Assembly: GCA_012932865.1 (NCBI GenBank)
Contig: SAXG01000017.1
Location: 434,001-498,000, forward strand
From: Amylostereum areolatum
Taxonomy: Eukaryota; Basidiomycota; Agaricomycetes; Russulales; Stereaceae
Reading direction: 5' to 3'
Length of the DNA stretch: 64,000 bases
The translations under genes were made by a program, and so were the position numbers. A model generated the notes under the pieces. That model was given only the letters and a program-made list of their open reading frames with translations. It ran no database searches and had not been told where the DNA came from. Shown one piece after another: positions 30,844 through 42,948 of the stretch; within the stretch, counting starts at the first letter, position 1, and every line of letters starts with the position of its first letter.

Positions 30844-33800
30844 TCATCCCTTCGCATCACCCCTCCTCCTCTTCATCGTCATGCGTCTTGTGGCACGCCC
30901 CCCCTCGCCCCCGCGAAACTCTTCCTGGTCTCCTCCGGCGGCGCGCTCTTGACGTCCACATGCCCCTTCGCGTTCATCCTCTGCACCCTCGCACGTGGTC
31001 TCGATGCCCTCCTCACGGATCCCGCGTTGCGACTCATCCACCAACCCAAGCAAATCGCGCGGCAGCCAGATGACGGGCTGCGGCTCGACCGCTGCCGGGT
31101 GCCAGAAGTCTACCTCCTCCGCTTCTTCCGCGTCGACTGGCTTCGCTGAGGGAGAGGGGGATGCTGAGCGCGACTGAACGCCGTGGTCGGAGAAGGATTC
31201 GGTGGTGCCATTGGCTTTGACGTCCACGGGCGCGTTGGATACGGCGCTGGGGCCTTCCTGTTTTAGCGCAAAGTCCTTTGCCTGTATGTCATCCTCCTCT
31301 TTGATAGAGGGGTGAGCGGGAGCTTGTTGAGGGACAGGTCGACGGTTGGATTGGTTATAAGAGCGATCCGCGAGGGTCAGAGGAAGGAACTTGAGGAGGG
31401 GCCCGTAGGAATTGATAATCAGGTTTTGGAAGAACGCCTGCATACATATGTTAGACAGGCCTTGGCTAGAGGCGTAGAGAACATCATTTACCGTAAACGC
31501 GATGATCACGACCATCAACGCGCCCTGTGGAATCGCCTTTCCCAGGAAGAACAACGCACAAAGGCAAACCTGCTGGATGTACAACCCTACGAAGACATGG
31601 TGGAGCGCCTTGGGGAAGAACAGGCCGCCGGTGTCGCTCGCTGGGGGTTGGTCGTTGACCCACGTCAGGAGGTATTTATATAGCATGTAGAAGGCGGCGA
31701 ACGTCGCGCACGCAAGTCCGTTGATGATGGGAGAGATGACGGAATAACCCAAGGTGATCACGACGAGAAGGCTGGTTTGGGGAAAGAGGGTACCCCAGTT
31801 GGAAGTAACGGCGCCATATTTGATGTTGTATACAGAGCGGGGCGTCGAAGCGAGGAGGAAGCGCTTGACATAGTACAACACGAGCGGCACTGCGCGTAGG
31901 AAGCCTCCGGCAGTTCCGGACAATCCTTGAAGAATGATGTAGCTGTCGGGAAAACGGTCAGACCGCAGAGGCCGTGAAGGATGGGTGAGGAGACGTACGT
32001 GAGGAAGAAAGTCGACGCTTTGGGCAGGTTCTCCGCGAGAAGTTTCGGGGCCGATGAGAAATCATTGACCAGGCCTGGCAGGGCGGCGATGATCCCTGAC
32101 GAAACGGAGACGACCAGGAAACCGTTCTATGCATAGGGGTTAGATTGGTAGATCATGCGGCTCGCAAGGATACACATACGATGACTTCGAAAAGGAAGAA
32201 ACGGTCCATGAGACTGAGCTCCACGCCAGTACGTTGGGGGATACCCTCGAACCGGGCGAGGAGACGAAGCACGATGGGGAGGAGTGCGAAGAGAACAGCG
32301 AGCAAAACCGCGGGAAGGACACCCTGGATGATACCGGTCGCCGTGGGCCCCAGGCTGCAGAGCCATGCCAGCCACTTGTACGTGGTGCAAAGCGACTTGA
32401 TGTTGGATACCGCACCGACGAAGGCCACTGCAGAGGGGATCCGTCAGGAAAAGCAGGCGTGACCGTGACAAACAATACGCACCGGGGAACGCCCAAAGAA
32501 TGATCAAGCCAATTGTCATCGCCCAACTAATCATGAAACGAACACGACGCTCGTATGGGTTCATGCTAAGATTGTCCCAGATGACGTCCTCGGGTGAGAC
32601 CTCGACATACTTGCCGGCGTCGGCCATGCGATAGGGAGAGTGGTGAGTTAGAGATTGTGCAGCCATGTGCGCTGCAATTTGCTCGTTGAAGAGGATGAAT
32701 GCACCGTTGGCAGGCGGGTACGTCTGGTTCTCGAAATCCGCCTCGGGACGTGGACCCATGCCAGGGATGGAGATGGGGACGGCGGGTACCGAAATATTGA
32801 GCTTGCCGGCACGGATCTGGTGAGTGCGCTCGTTCGCCTTAGCCGCCTCTAACGTCGTGAGGGCGACATCCTGAGCAAGGATCTTGCGCTGTTCGGTCAA
32901 GAGAGCATTGGTTACTCGAATCTCTTCGCGCGCCCATTCGATGCTGTCGACCTTCTTGCCCATGAACGGCAATCCAAAAGGCAACCACGAGAAAGGCTTC
33001 AGGCGGTGGGTCGGACGCTTTTTCGTGGGAACAAGCTCCGCGGCCAAGGTGCGCAGAGCTTCAGGGTCGCTGTTATCGGGTTGAGTGAGCCCAACGCTGG
33101 AACTGGTCTCGGACGTCTTATTTCCTTTGGCGGCTTTCTTGAGGTTCTTCTGGTGGCGTTTGGTGGCGAGACCGAGGAAGGCGGTTTCAGCGGATTCGAG
33201 CTTTTGACAGGCGTCCTGGCGACGGCTGTAGAGTTCGGGCATTTCCTTGAGGTCACGATTGAGCCAGACCTTTCGAACGCCGCCAGGGAAATGGGAGAAG
33301 AGCTTGAGGAGGGCAACTTCGGAGAGGTACTTGGTGGGAATGCCGGTGACGAGGATAGTGCTGGCCTGAGGGAGGGCAGAGTGGGCGGGACTGACGAGGA
33401 AGTGCTGGCGCACGCGGACGAAGTGAGCCATCTCGTGCTTGATGTTCCACCATATCCAACCTATCGTGAAAGGTGAGAATGGAAACGAAAAAGAGAAAGT
33501 AAAGGAACGAACCGGCCACGATCCAAGCGACCACGAGGTGAGCCCAGTAGCGGGATTTCTTGTCCGAAGAAACGTTGCCGAGGGTGAATTTGTCCAAGCC
33601 GGTGTGGTTGCTGACGGAGGTGCCGACGGAGGTGATAGGGAGAAGAACGACCCAAGAAACCAACCAGATGGGAAGGAGGACGCGAACCATCATGCGAAGA
33701 AATCGGACGAAAAAATAAGCATCGAGGCCGTTTATGTTTTTAATCTGGCGATAGTCGGCGTTGAATACGGCGAGCGGCCATGCGAGGAAGCTAGAAGGTA

Positions 33801-34087
33801 GGGAAGCCTGGCGTTTGCTGTTCGAGATGAAGATGAGAGGGTGAAGGGAAAGTATGAAGGAGAGAGACAGACTAGTCGAGTACGGATAGGGACCTGGGTT
33901 CGTAGATAAGCTTGAAGTAGCGCCTGAGGAGGGTGAATGCGAGGATTTCTGCGCCAAAGACGGCCGAGTTGAAAACGATGGCGGTGACGAAGGAGCTGGT
34001 GGAGGCGCTGGTGGCCCCCGAGAGGGAGGACCTGGAAAAGTGGGAGTGTGAGCGGGAAAAAGAGAAGGGGGGGAAAGAGACGTACAT
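30844..34087 (-). CDS. CSC1/OSCA/TMEM63-type cation channel (DUF221 family)
   Basis: Minus strand exons: 34087-34086 (AT of the start codon), 34031-33894, 33817-33513, 33460-32483, 32427-32180, 32126-31999 and 31942-30844; 965 codons as read. Blocks typical of the family: NGLDAYFFVRFLR, HFVRVRQHFLVSPAHS, ASTILVTGIPTKYLSE, WDNLSMNPYERRVRF, SLMDRFFLFEVI and VYNIKYGAVTSNWGTLFPQ, with about eleven membrane segments. Family members are osmo- or mechanosensitive channels of the plasma membrane or ER. The proposed first intron (34032-34085) splits ATG after AT. Near the C terminus an extra C at 30978-30979 (plus strand) seems to shift the frame; the alternative frame reads MNAKGHVDVKSAPPE and stops at 30881-30879. 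GTTCGT donors occur at several introns. Confidence 0.9.
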
Positions 34088-35199
34088 GATGGGGGGTAGG
34101 AGATGTGGGGAAACGAACGAGCGTGGGGAGCAAAGAGCTGAAGGGTATAAAGGGGAACACGGTGAGCGCAAAGGGGGCGCAGGAAGGAGACAAGCAACAT
34201 AAGACAACGCACCACAACCCTGCCTCCGTGGTCACGGTCTGACGTCACTTCCGCGATCCCCTGGTCCCTTCTTTTCGTTCGTCAACGCAGAATCTTGCGC
34301 GTCTGCGGACTCTGAGGCGTGAGCGCTTGAGCTCTGGCAGGTGGAGAACTCGAAGGTGGACGGGGGAATTGGGCCCCCATAGCGACGGGCGGTATACATA
34401 TAAGTAAGTGGGGAGCCCGACACCATGAACGTAATGACGTCGTGCATACTCCTGCCGCGCGGCTGCTGTAACTGCAGTGTTTCATTTCCCATCCGCTGTC
34501 GGCCATCCGCCGCTAGCCATCGAGAGTTCCCATGAATGGGCCCAAGTCGCGAGCGGCGGTGTGCGATGAAGTGCGATGAAGTGAAAGAGTCGGAAGCTGT
34601 CAACTGCGTCATCCTTTATTCCGCTTCTAGCTTCTCTCTCGGAATGCGGATCGGCAGCATCTTCGCATCTTGAAGCTTGATCCTTCCCGCGGTCCTACCA
34701 TCTCGACATCTCTTCAATCGTCCCCCTCAGTAGACCGGAACTTGCCGGGGCGCCTTGAACATCGTCATAAACGGCACGTGCCTCTGGCACTGCCTGCTGC
34801 ACAACGTCGTCCAACGCCCTGGTGGCTTCAAGTCCAATCGGCCACGCTCTACGGCTCTTATCCTGCCAGCTACACTCTGGCCTCCGTCTCGACTCTTCTA
34901 GGGCTGTCTCGACATACTGACGAAAAATGGCCCCATTGGCTGTTATCGTACACAACATACAAACGTCCGCCTTATCACCCACACTTGACATCGACAGTGC
35001 CTAGCATTTACTGGCACTCCACATGCTCTCGCTCTCCCAGGTCCAACGCGCGCTTTCCGTCTCGTTCTAGCATCCCTCAAGCCCTCGTCATCTTCCTGAC
35101 GTCAGTCTCATCCCCCTCCTTAAAATGCGGCGACATCCATGACCGGTCGCCCGACAATCCTCTCCAAAAACCCAACACACTCAAATCTTCACCTTGATC
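34088..35199. promoter_or_regulatory. Bidirectional intergenic region, about 1.1 kb
   Basis: Lies between the starts of the CSC1-type gene (minus) and the small His-rich gene (plus), so it should hold both promoters. The open frames at 34670-35197 and 34232-34612 have no domain features. A tandem gtgcgatgaa duplication is at 34560-34580. Confidence 0.35.
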
Positions 35200-35600
35200 A
35201 TGTCTACCGACGAAGAAATATCCACCGTCCCCAGGGTTCCCCCTACCGAAGCTACCACCGCTTCCGCACCCACCTCCGCCACCTCCGCCCCCGTCAAGTC
35301 GGAGCATGTCGGCCTCGTTCACAAGATCAAGTTCGTCTCTTTGCTCTCTATCTTCCCCGCCCTCTCCTCTCATCATTCCACCGCAGAGATGTCATCACCG
35401 GCGAACACCATCACGGCCACGACCACAGCCATCATTCCGCACCCGGTCCACAGTCCACCGTAGAGAATGCTGGTCCCCTCGGCGAGAAACAGGAGTTGGG
35501 CTCGACCGATCCGGCTGCCCAAGTCGGGTACGGTACCGCCACCGGTCTCGCCGCCGTCCAGGGTGGACCCGTCGCCGGTGTTCCACCGCGGTCCTTGTAA
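35200..35600 (+). CDS. Small His- and Gly-rich hypothetical protein
   Basis: Exons 35200-35330 and 35387-35600 with a 56-nt intron (GTTCGT...CCGCAG); 114 codons plus stop. The N terminus is Thr/Pro/Ala-rich (MSTDEEISTVPRVPP), then KIKDVITGEHHHGHDHSHHS, then a Gly/Ala tail with GYGTATGLAAVQGGPVAG. There is no signal peptide or membrane segment. The His cluster could bind metal, and the composition resembles small stress-related hydrophilic proteins, but I do not recognise a family. The clean splice and phase make a real gene likely. Confidence 0.65.
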
Positions 35601-36537
35601 TAGACTCGAGGATCTCGACATCTGATCGAGCCTGCATGCGGAGACCTGGCGAGGACGACGAAAGCGTTTTATGATTCCCTTTGTATCGCCTCCCGCCCCG
35701 GCGGAGATCTGCTCTATGTATAGCTGCATATCTATCATAAGTATCCTGAACTGTATTCCTTCTTGTTCCGATCCTGCTTGACGGTGTGATGCATGATGGC
35801 GTCCGCAAGACCCTCCGGTGGCAATGGCAAGACCTACAAATATCTCAATAGCGTTCGAGTCGTTTGCTCGATATCGAGGCGCCGATACTGTTAGGAATTT
35901 CCTCTCCTACAGTTGGGAACCGCTTGAACAGGCACCGCCGATTACTGGGCGTCCCTCGAGTAGGTCGATCTGTTTCACGCCTGGCGCTTATAAGAAACCC
36001 AAGATACGACAATCCTTGTAAATGGTTGACCCACACTGCTGGAGAGCCACTGGAAGCAGGCGTAGTGACACGGACATAATATAGGAGAATACGCGTACAC
36101 GTACAGGGTGGGTAGAATAAATAACTCACGGCCGAGCCCAATAGATACAATAGTGGTACAACTTCTGCCGTAGAACGTAGAGAACATATAAGAAGCCATA
36201 GACGGACTGATATCACGCCCAGAATTATACTTTTTGCAGCTTATACATGGGTGCAAGCCAGGCCCAATATCTGCTGCCAACGCCGCCTCTTCTTCCTTGG
36301 TAGAATGCAGATGCGGCGTAGTAGATATAAAAGGCCAAAGACCAACGCCCCCCATCGCCGCTGAGGTAGCCACGGTCTTTTAGGTACCGCCCTCGCCCGC
36401 GACGGCGTTCTGAAGCTGATGCGCCCCAGCCGACGTCGCGCGACATTGAACATGAACGGCACCGACATGGACATACCACCGGTGGCACGCCGCGGAACAG
36501 CCAGAACTCGATCGCGATGGGGGAAAGGGGCGATGCC
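35601..36537. other. Intergenic, about 940 bp
   Basis: 3' flanks of the small gene (plus) and of the unknown minus gene. A long open minus frame through here (to 36225) is a read-through of the neighbouring gene in the wrong frame. Nothing else was found. Confidence 0.4.
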
Positions 36538-37610
36538 TCACTCCCAGTTTTCGATACGACCGACGCGGCTCGATAGCTGGAGCAACGGCATCCAACTCCC
36601 AGAGGAAACGTGAACGATCCCGACGAGGAAGATATCTTGGGCGGCGATCCCGCCGGGTCCCAGCGGCCAGACCACGCGATGGGGATTCGGCTCGGCCTCG
36701 GGCTCTGCGTCCTGTTCGTCAAAGTTCTGCGGTCAGCCCCGTCGTCGAAAGTAGACAGCCGACGACGACAACGTACCCGCAAGTATCTTTCGACCGCTCG
36801 GCCCACATGTCGCGCGAGCCTTCGGCGCGTGATCCACCTGCCGTTCTCCTGCGTCTGGAACTGCCTTTTCCAGTCCTTGTATCCCGGAAACTGCACATCC
36901 CAGTATCCGCGAAGCCAAATACACCGCCGAGGGACAGGAAGTCAGTCCGAGATCAACAACGAACGACGGTCAAAACCTGCAAACCTTGATGTGCAGATGG
37001 ATCGAACTCCTGCCAACATTGATCTCCTCGTCCGCCGCGTGGATCGCAAAGTTGCCCGACAGCACGTCCGTGAGCGCGAGCCCGACGGCGCCGTTCGTGT
37101 GCAGGAAAAACGTCGGAGGCCGCAGCTCGGCGCGCTGGACGTGCTGCTCCCACACCCGCCGCGAGTGAGGTGTCCACAGCTCCTGCTGCACCACAGGCCC
37201 CCGGCTGGGGTCGACGACGTAGTCGAGCAGCACGTACGGTGTGCCGTCGTGCGCCGTCCCGTGCGGCTGCAGGTGCGGCAGGTGGCGTTGCGCAACCGCG
37301 TACGCGCCCACCCACCCCGGCCGTGGCGCCTCGTAGAAGATGGGTAGCTCAGCGAGCGGCCGCTTCAAAAAGGACTCGAAGTGGGGCCCGGCCTCGCTTC
37401 CGAATGTTTTTCCGATGTTGCCTTGGTGGAGGATGTGGATGGATGGGTGTACCGCTGTAGGTGCGGCAAGGGGCGCCTCCGGGACCGTGACGTCGGTGGG
37501 CACGATCTGTCGGAAGTGCACGCGGGGTCAGGACAAGGGTAGGAGATGGGAGAGGTGGAAAGGAACATGATTCCACTAGCCTGTGGTTGGTTGGAGTAGT
37601 ACATCGTCAT
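36538..37610 (-). CDS. Unknown protein, four exons
   Basis: Minus strand exons 37610-37581, 37506-36985, 36890-36777 and 36726-36538, 284 codons plus stop. The core reads like a soluble enzyme-like or structural protein (HILHQGNIGKTFGSEAGPHF, YVLLDYVVDP, TFFLHTNGAVGLALTDVL, GRSSIHLHIKFPGYKDW) and ends SSRVGRIENWE. I do not recognise the family. The joins were chosen because each gives a continuous plausible protein and the lengths sum to whole codons. The first intron would be GC-AG (CAG|GCTAGT), a weak point. The true N terminus may lie upstream, since an open frame at 37607-37924 also looks protein-like (MATRAGGPEAKIAYMRPRQ). Confidence 0.6.
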
Positions 37611-38901
37611 CGGGAGAAGTTCCCTGCAAAGGACGCGAACGAAGGGGTTGGTAGGATCTCGACGACGGGTGACTGACGGGGCCTCATATACGCAATTTTG
37701 GCCTCGGGGCCACCCGCGCGGGTCGCCATCTCGTCGACCGCGTCCTTTGATGTCTTCTCGAGACCTGTTATCCGAACGACAGGCCGAGCGGCTGGCGTTA
37801 GACGCTGGGAGTGTAGGCTATGACTCACACAGTGCACATTTCCGGTAGACCGCATGAGGACGTCCCACCTTCGTGCAGTGGCGGTCCACGGTGGTTGTAT
37901 GATCGGTGCTCGCGACCCTATCACGGAAACGGTGCTTGCGCTGTAAGGAAAGATATTTTAATGTCATGAGATGAGTGAGATTCTACGCTGTGGCACTGCA
38001 CGAACCGACTCGCACTTACCTGGGGTGAATTTCCTCAAAATCAACGCCATCCTATGAGGGCGCCACGGCTTCGGAACTGGCAACGTGCTCCCAAACGGCG
38101 CAGAGCGGCGACCCCGACCCTAGATAGTGTAGACGCTCTTGCTGGTCTTCGTGCCGTTTCCACAAGGACTCTCGGCCCAGGCCCGATCATGGCCTCCGCG
38201 TTGAGAAGAAGGCAAGGAACAACCATCCCAATGTATGAGAACCAAAAAAAGGCAATTACCGGTGGCTTCACGCCACAGAACGTCCCGGAAGAATCAAACT
38301 TGGGCGGCTGCATGACGCGAGGCTACTGCATCAATATGATTGGGTACGTACATCATGCGCAAGTCCGAACAGCCTTCAGACTTCAAGCTTTACCCGCCAC
38401 AGTCTTCGCTCCGGGCATGACCGCGACGCGTTGGGCTTGATGAGCACTTTTAATCGACGCTAAGAAGGGGTCCTGTGCAAGCAGAGCTTTAAGCAACCAA
38501 CTGAATGATAACAGCGCAAAGATAATCAGCCACCCGGCGCTCAGAGGACGATCTTGCAGCTACTTAAACGAGTCGCTTGTTCCTCTTCAAACCGCGGGTA
38601 TTTCATCTGATAAAACGCGAACTCGCCGTCAACGCATGTTGACGACGCGCGCGCGACTAGCTCTCCCGCTATGTCGCATCTGTCGACGTTTTGTGGCGTC
38701 CCGCAGGTGCCCGTCCGTCGAGAGCGCACCCATTCAGCACATCAAAGCGTCTGTCCAGCTCACCCATACGATGCATGGACACCTGCTGTCCTGATGCTCA
38801 TAAATCGGATGATGCATACCCGAATTCGAGCACAAGGTGCAGGGAGTGAATTCTGCGGGGTATTCGTCGGATGCCACACGTGCAAACTCTACAGGTCATG
38901 C
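37611..38901. other. Mostly unassigned, 1.3 kb
   Basis: Contains a possible upstream exon of the preceding gene (37607-37924, minus) and a 128-codon plus frame at 38054-38440 of mixed composition, with no recognisable domain. The stretch 38671-39060 (plus) is antisense to the acetyltransferase gene and was not accepted. Confidence 0.35.
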
Positions 38902-39912
38902 TCACGTCCCTGCTGTCGGTTTGGAAACGAGCGAGGGCCCGCGGTACATACACCACAACGGGAAGCCCGAAGAAGAACTGCTGACGAAGTTCTTGACGCC
39001 TTTATAAAGGAAACCGAGCTTCTCGAAGAAAAGCACCTGGGACGGGCGGGGTGTCAATGACGTTTCGCACTAACACTTTTGCGGGGAAAACGTACCGCAG
39101 AGGATGTAGACACGTCCGTGGTGTATGCGCCGTTCCCCTTCAGCATCTGGCAGGAAAGTCGGGTGAGAAACGTATTATCGATATGGTGGAGGTTTGCTGC
39201 GTACCTTGGTCTGAATAAGTGATGTTCCTAGACCGCGACGTCGCTGAGAAGCCGCCACAGCGACCATAGTAACGTGCCACGCATTTATTCGTGTGTTCTT
39301 ACCGGTGGGATACGAGGATTTGTATAGTTCTTCATACAATGGCCTTCCCTGGCATAAGGGAATGGACTTAGAAGATAGGGTCGGTGCGGGGGAAAGGGGA
39401 ACAGATACGTGGTGAACTAGCCAGTCTTTGGTATCGTCTGAAACCAGTCCATCGAACCAGTCTTGCGGACTAAGAGAACGAAACCCTGAGCACCAGCGGC
39501 GCAGGAAAACGTCGGCTGTCGATATAACTTACATGAAACCATAATCCTGCCCGGGCCCAAACCAGATGGCAACCCCTTGGATATCATTGCCGAACCCGGT
39601 CACCCATAGCTCGCCTTTCTGCAGAGCCGCGTCGATGTAGCGGGAGAGGATGTCGCTTGGGGTACAGTTCTGTCCAGTGAAAGGTTGGACAATGGCGCCT
39701 ACATGTCCGTAAATGGCGATGTCAATAGTGAACAGATTGATGGTAAAACATAAATATGTGTACTGTGTTCGAAGGCATCAAGCAGAATCTGGAAGACCTG
39801 TACGCGTTCGCTACCTAGACAACGCGACCCATTAGTATATACTATTGAATGGGCAGGAAGGTACGTCACTTGACAGGGTATTCAGGAGACGAGTGTTGAC
39901 AGTCGATGACAT
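38902..39912 (-). CDS. GNAT-family N-acetyltransferase
   Basis: Seven exons on the minus strand: 39912-39870, 39814-39764, 39698-39533, 39469-39409, 39348-39205, 39146-39096 and 39036-38902; 216 codons plus stop. The longest exon is 166 nt, so no long open frame reveals it. The acetyl-CoA-binding block is clear: AWHVTMVAVAASQRRRGLGTSLI, with the R-R-G-L-G type loop, followed by the C-terminal LFFEKLGFLYKG and PLWCMYRGP typical of fungal GNAT proteins. The N-terminal half contains GVAIWFGPGQDYGF. The substrate is unknown; fungal relatives acetylate small molecules or drugs. The intron at 39349-39408 is 60 nt and stop-free, so retention would add 20 residues. It is head-to-head with the monooxygenase, 1.2 kb apart. 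Confidence 0.82.
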
Positions 39913-41086
39913 TGTGGGGTGGGGCGAGTGAAGGACACGATTACGGTGCCCTCTGCTTTTACGGTCCTTCCGCCGTCATGATCGAGATCATGAGGCGCGC
40001 GCGTGCAACTGCTCCCCGCGGCTTCCGAGGGGCACAAGCACGGAGGGGGCACCGGGGTGAGTGTTGATTGTCTTTACCGGGCCTCGTGGTGAGGACGATT
40101 GGTTAGTTTTATCGGTGAGATCGCTTAGACCGAAAGATGCCCTGACGAAATTGAACGAGATCATGTTGCAAGGGATTGTGTGCGGGGTCCTACAAATGAA
40201 TTGGTAGAGGTTGCCACAGTATACGTACAATGATGGTGTGCGAATCTCAGCGAGCGATCCGAGGACGATCAACGAAGGTCGAGGTCTCTACGTCCGCACT
40301 ACCGTCGCATATACTGAGTGTTTTGAACAATAACAAAGCCTGAACGCACCCACTAATGGCTAATAATCATCTGTCCAGACTCCAAGGCCCAAGGGACCGT
40401 TATTAGCGGCCTCGCGTGCCCTGCGATCGGGCAGCGGCTGTCAAGATAAGAAAGGCAAACGCAAGGTCAAGAGTTACCGCCACTGGCTAGTACTTCATTG
40501 AAGCAAACGAACACGCTGTGAGACCGAACGCGAGAAGCTGCGGTGAAATCATAAGACATGTCCATGTCTACGATAGAAGAAAGGAAGAGGAAGAGAAGTT
40601 GTCCATTAGCAGCGGTTCGGTGAACATGAGCGAACTTCAGCGAAGGCGTCATTCATGGTGTGAATCACGGCGACCGACGACGACGACGACGGCCCACGGA
40701 GAATACATAGGACGTCGGCAAGCAAGAGCCAAACCAGCTTTGCACAGATTGTAGTCGTGGCAGTGGGTACTGACTTATGTAAACCGACCTATCTCTCCTT
40801 CCACCGTCTTGTTGAAGTTACCCCGCCTTGCCGTTGCTTGGCTCAAGCCTGGCCCGTTCCGTTGACTCCAGTCTACGACTCTAGATGTTATATATCGCCC
40901 GACCTCGGCACACCAGTGTGACTAAACGACGTTCTCCCAGTATATAAGTGACGGGTACGTTCGACCCCTGCACCTACAGGCCACTCCTCGTCAGGCTCAC
41001 CGATCTTGTCAGTGCCATATCCGTGGAAGACCTTCAATAAGGATACTCTCGGGAACACGTCTAACCTGGTAATCGCCCATACAACA
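39913..41086. promoter_or_regulatory. Divergent intergenic region, about 1.2 kb
   Basis: Lies between the start codons of the acetyltransferase (minus) and the monooxygenase (plus). Open frames here (for example 39988-40272 and 40518-40754) lack any family resemblance. A (gac)n-like run is at 40673-40693. Confidence 0.35.
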
Positions 41087-42681
41087 ATGGCTGAACATGT
41101 AGCAGGTGAGCGAACTGATCCCATCGCGGCATTCGGGAACTCAATGGGCGTCTCATGAATTCATAGATCCATTTGCCGACCTGAACCAAGGCCGACGCCC
41201 ATCCAAGCGAATTTGTATAATCGGTGCGGGCGCGAATGGACTAGCTACTCTCAAAGTTTTCCTGGATTCAGCGGAAGTTCGTTCCGGAGAATGGATGGTC
41301 ACCGCGATGGAAGAGAGGTCAGATATTGGAGGTGTTTGGTGAGCCATTGGCCGTAACCGTCTACGCACACGGAAAGACGCTGAACCTATCAACACTCAGG
41401 CTCCCAGATCCCGCAACAGGCGACCTACCCGCATCGCCCCTGTACGACTCGCTCACAACGAACATTCCACATCCAGTTATGGCATACACAAGCTTTCCTT
41501 TCCCTCCTGAAACACCGCTCTTTCCGCCGGCATCAGTCGTCCAAACCTATCTACACGACTACGCCGCACATTTCGATCTCGCCCGTTATATCCGTCTCAA
41601 CACACGAGTTGACAGCACGAAATGGGATGCGGTTCATCAAGTTTGGAAGGTGACGCTGTCCACCGGAAAGGCTGAAGACTTCGACTTCTTGGTCGTGGCA
41701 AATGGTCATTTCCGCACGCCGCGGTATCCGAAGGCGCCAGGTCTCAAGGCATGGCTCGACTCGGGACGGGCCCTCCACTCAATTCGATACAGGCGCCCCG
41801 GCGACTTCGCCCACCACGACAAAATAGCAGTCGTCGGCGGCGGACCGAGTGCCATCGACATCTGCACGGACTTGCGGACCACGGGAAAGCTCGTCCTGCA
41901 ATCTATTCCTGGAGAGAACAGTGCTCATTTTCCGTACCCCCCTGACACGGATACGTACCGCAAAATACAGAGGATCGCCCAGTACAAGGACAACGGCGAG
42001 ATCGTACTGGAGGATGGTTCCATCGAGTCTCACGTCGATCTCGTGATTCTTGCCACAGGCTACGAATATTCGGTCCCATTTCTTTCTCAGGTTACCTTGG
42101 CGCTCCCGGAGGTCCCCCCTCCGTTCCCAAGCAACTTACACAACTCTACCTATCACATATTCCCTCTGGCAAAGTTCCTCTTTCCCCTCCAATCGGATTT
42201 TCCGCCTCACAGCATCGCTTTCCCCGGCCTTCTGGTCCGCGTGGCGCCTTTGCCGATGTTTGAAGACCAGGCGCGGGCCATGTTGCGCGTGCTAGCAGAC
42301 CCCAGCTCCCTGGACGTCGCAGCCGAATCCGTTGCCCTCGTCTCTCGGGCGCAAAAACTCGTCGAGCAGGAGGGGACGGATGACCCGCTACAGATTGCCA
42401 AGGCGTGGTTCTTTCTCGGGCTGTTCGAGCCGTTCGATTATCGCGCGGAACTCAATAGTTTTGCCTTCCCTGAAACGCCGTGGAAAGCGCCCGAATGGGA
42501 GGTGGATATGTGGGCGCAGAAGGTGGTGCTTCGGGCGGCATGGCGGGACGTCGAGAAGACGGGCGAAGCTCAGGAATGGCTCAAGGACGTCGGTACCGGA
42601 GGAATTCAGGATTGGGTGGAGCTATGTCGAAAGCTGGTGAAGAGGTATGAGGACATGGAGGGCGAGAAGTCCAGGTTGTAG
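41087..42681 (+). CDS. FAD/NADPH-dependent flavin monooxygenase (FMO-like)
   Basis: Exons 41087-41105, 41167-41338 and 41400-42681, 490 codons plus stop. The FAD-binding Rossmann motif is ICIIGAGANGLATLK (about residues 20-35). The second nucleotide site is IAVVGGGPSAIDI. The FMO-type linker ANGHFRTPRYP and LHSIRYRRP are present, and VILATGYEYSVPF is the family's ATG-containing motif. The enzymes transfer one oxygen from O2 to a nucleophilic or carbonyl substrate; this one could act in xenobiotic or secondary metabolism. No membrane anchor is visible. Exon 1 codes for only six residues plus one base, so its start at 41087 (caacaATGg) depends on the 61-nt intron. No biosynthetic cluster surrounds it. 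Confidence 0.9.
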
Positions 42682-42948
42682 ACATCATTCAATGGCTTCT
42701 TGTAACTTTGTACCGCATTACGAAAATGGAAGAGAAATTCGTAGACCTGTTTGTTGTAATGGAATATCGTAATGTCTATCACGTGATTTCTAGCACATTC
42801 TCTGAGCTGACGAAGCTCGGCGGGGAACTTGAACGGAACATTGTCTTATACGACGACCACGGGCCATCGTAGTAATCCCATCATTGTCTTTCCAGTCACC
42901 GTCCACCACCTTCAGTCTTCCCTGGAATTCCTCTAAATTCCCGCCGCC

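Noticed and set aside
36225..36896. 223-codon minus frame next to the unknown gene
   Set aside because: Wrong-frame read-through; splicing at 36727-36776 gives a better protein that ends at 36538.
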